From contig JAEZDF010000054.1 of the NCBI GenBank assembly GCA_023429685.1, positions 1-6,729 of the forward strand: 6,729 nt of DNA, given 5' to 3'. Origin of the DNA: Bacillota bacterium (GTDB taxonomy: Bacteria > Bacillota > Clostridia > Oscillospirales > Ruminococcaceae). Both the position numbers and the translations under genes were made by a program. The notes under the pieces were generated by a model. That model had not been told where the DNA came from. It saw only the letters and a list, made by a program, of their open reading frames with translations, and did no database searches. Shown piece after piece: positions 6,347 to 6,729 of the stretch; position 1 is the first letter of the stretch, and each line of letters starts with the position of its first letter.

Positions 6347-6370
6347 GTGGGTTTCGGATGCAAAGCCCAC
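6347..6370 (-). promoter_or_regulatory. Stem-loop in the SGNH operon leader
   Basis: Arms GTGGG (6347-6351) and CCCAC (6366-6370) pair perfectly. After a single bulged base (6365), TTT (6352-6354) pairs with AAA (6362-6364), leaving a 7-base loop. It lies in the predicted leader between the transcription start (near 6381) and the ribosome binding site. It does not cover that site and no T run follows, so attenuation is not indicated; a stabilising 5' hairpin is possible. Confidence 0.4.
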
Positions 6371-6387
6371 TGTATCATACACTTACT

Positions 6388-6415
6388 ATTCTAACATAAT
6401 CGTTCCAAAATTCAA
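6388..6415 (-). promoter_or_regulatory. Promoter for the SGNH-DUF4358-membrane operon
   Basis: On the minus strand TTGAAT (6415-6410, 4/6) is followed after 16 bases by TAGAAT (6393-6388, 5/6), with an extended TGn at 6396-6394. Transcription would start near 6381, about 75 bases before the ATG. No equally good promoter is seen before the two downstream genes. Confidence 0.65.
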
Positions 6416-6635
6416 ATGCTTTATTTGTAAATAATCCTGACACTTTTCACTTTTGTGTAGGCATTCATTATACGCTATTGGTTTAGTGTAATACGATGCA
6501 ATCAGCGGGTTTACAGCCATTAACCTGTGTTTTTCTCGGCAACATGTTTAATATGGCTTGTGTACTGTTTGGTTATTGTTGCGCTGAACCCTTCACCCCG
6601 CAAAAAAAAGATTCTTCGTTTTATGTTTTTTATTG
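6416..6635. other. AT-rich gene-free region between the SGNH operon and tRNA-Pro
   Basis: No convincing gene is seen here. It holds an imperfect inverted repeat, AGCCATTAA (6515-6523) against TTA-AT-ATGGCT (6548-6558, two bases bulged), and an A8 tract (6602-6609). A plus-strand frame opens at 6496 but runs through the tRNA and is not credible. I see no function for the region beyond separating two divergent promoters. Confidence 0.6.
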
Positions 6636-6664
6636 TTGCATTTTATATTCTCATATGATAGAAT
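6636..6664 (+). promoter_or_regulatory. Promoter for tRNA-Pro
   Basis: TTGCAT (6636-6641, 3/6) is followed after 17 bases by TAGAAT (6659-6664, 5/6), with an extended TGn at 6656-6658. Transcription would start near 6670, leaving a leader of only about 6 bases before the tRNA. The -10 element is the same TGnTAGAAT type as that of the SGNH operon. Confidence 0.65.
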
Positions 6665-6676
6665 ATAGTTCGTTGA

Positions 6677-6729
6677 CTGGGTGTGGCGCAGATGGTAGCG
6701 CGCTACCTTGGGGTGGTAGAGGCCGTGGG
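6677..6729 (+). tRNA. tRNA-Pro(GGG), 3' end outside window
   Basis: Positions 1-53 of a standard tRNA can be placed without gaps: acceptor strand CTGGGTG (6677-6683), TG linker, D stem GCGC (6686-6689) with GCGC (6698-6701) around AGATGGTA, G26, anticodon stem CTACC (6703-6707) with GGTAG (6715-6719), 7-base loop with T33 and anticodon GGG (6710-6712), variable loop AGGCC, and the 5' T-stem strand GTGGG. Anticodon GGG reads proline codons CCC and CCU. C at position 1 also fits bacterial tRNA-Pro. The T loop and 3' acceptor strand lie beyond the window, so acceptor pairing cannot be checked. Confidence 0.93.

Noticed and set aside
6305..6382. GTG at 6382 as the SGNH hydrolase start
   Set aside because: It lies at the predicted transcription start, and the ATG at 6304 has an excellent Shine-Dalgarno site.
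6496..6729. Plus-strand open frame starting at ATG 6496 and open to the window end
   Set aside because: It runs through the tRNA promoter and the tRNA gene, has no Shine-Dalgarno site and an odd low-complexity composition; it is open by chance.

Overview
The window looks like a chromosomal segment of a Gram-positive, Firmicutes/Clostridia-type bacterium. This rests on Shine-Dalgarno sites of the AGGAG type, TTGACA/TATAAT-like promoters, a DUF4358 lipoprotein (a family I know mainly from clostridia), a SHOCT-domain membrane protein, and a two-domain NAD+ synthetase whose linker and PP-loop region read like clostridial homologues. An Oscillospiraceae/Ruminococcaceae-like host is my guess, not shown by the sequence. 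Most genes have moderate to high GC; the stretch from about 1190 to 1990 is much more AT-rich.

Layout. (1) 1-1134, plus: the C-terminal synthetase part of glutamine-dependent NAD+ synthetase (nadE), cut by the window start and followed by a GC-rich hairpin. (2) 1190-1990: an AT-rich island with a consensus-like promoter and one small gene (1421-1870) for a two-helix membrane protein with a C-terminal SHOCT domain. Its 3' side carries a branched inverted repeat, then a long bidirectional terminator shared with the next gene. (3) 2051-3700, minus: a SulP/SLC26-type anion permease with a C-terminal STAS domain. Its predicted transcript begins with a hairpin. (4) 3910-4404, plus, divergent from the permease: a small stand-alone HD-domain phosphohydrolase. 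A second bidirectional terminator follows. (5) 6304 down to 4491, minus: a probable three-gene operon encoding a membrane-anchored SGNH/GDSL hydrolase, a DUF4358 lipoprotein and a four-helix membrane protein, with one strong promoter at 6388-6415. (6) 6416-6676: AT-rich gene-free DNA with a tRNA promoter, then the 5' two thirds of tRNA-Pro(GGG), cut by the window end.

How the genes fit together. nadE, the permease, the HD protein and the tRNA look like independent housekeeping or accessory units separated by terminators. The only multi-gene unit is the minus-strand SGNH / DUF4358 / four-helix set, all predicted to sit in or on the cell membrane. It may be an uncharacterised envelope-modification module. 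I see no CRISPR array, transposase, integrase or phage gene. The most unusual items are the SHOCT island with its 3' inverted repeat, the SGNH-DUF4358-membrane operon, and the hairpin at the predicted 5' end of the permease mRNA.
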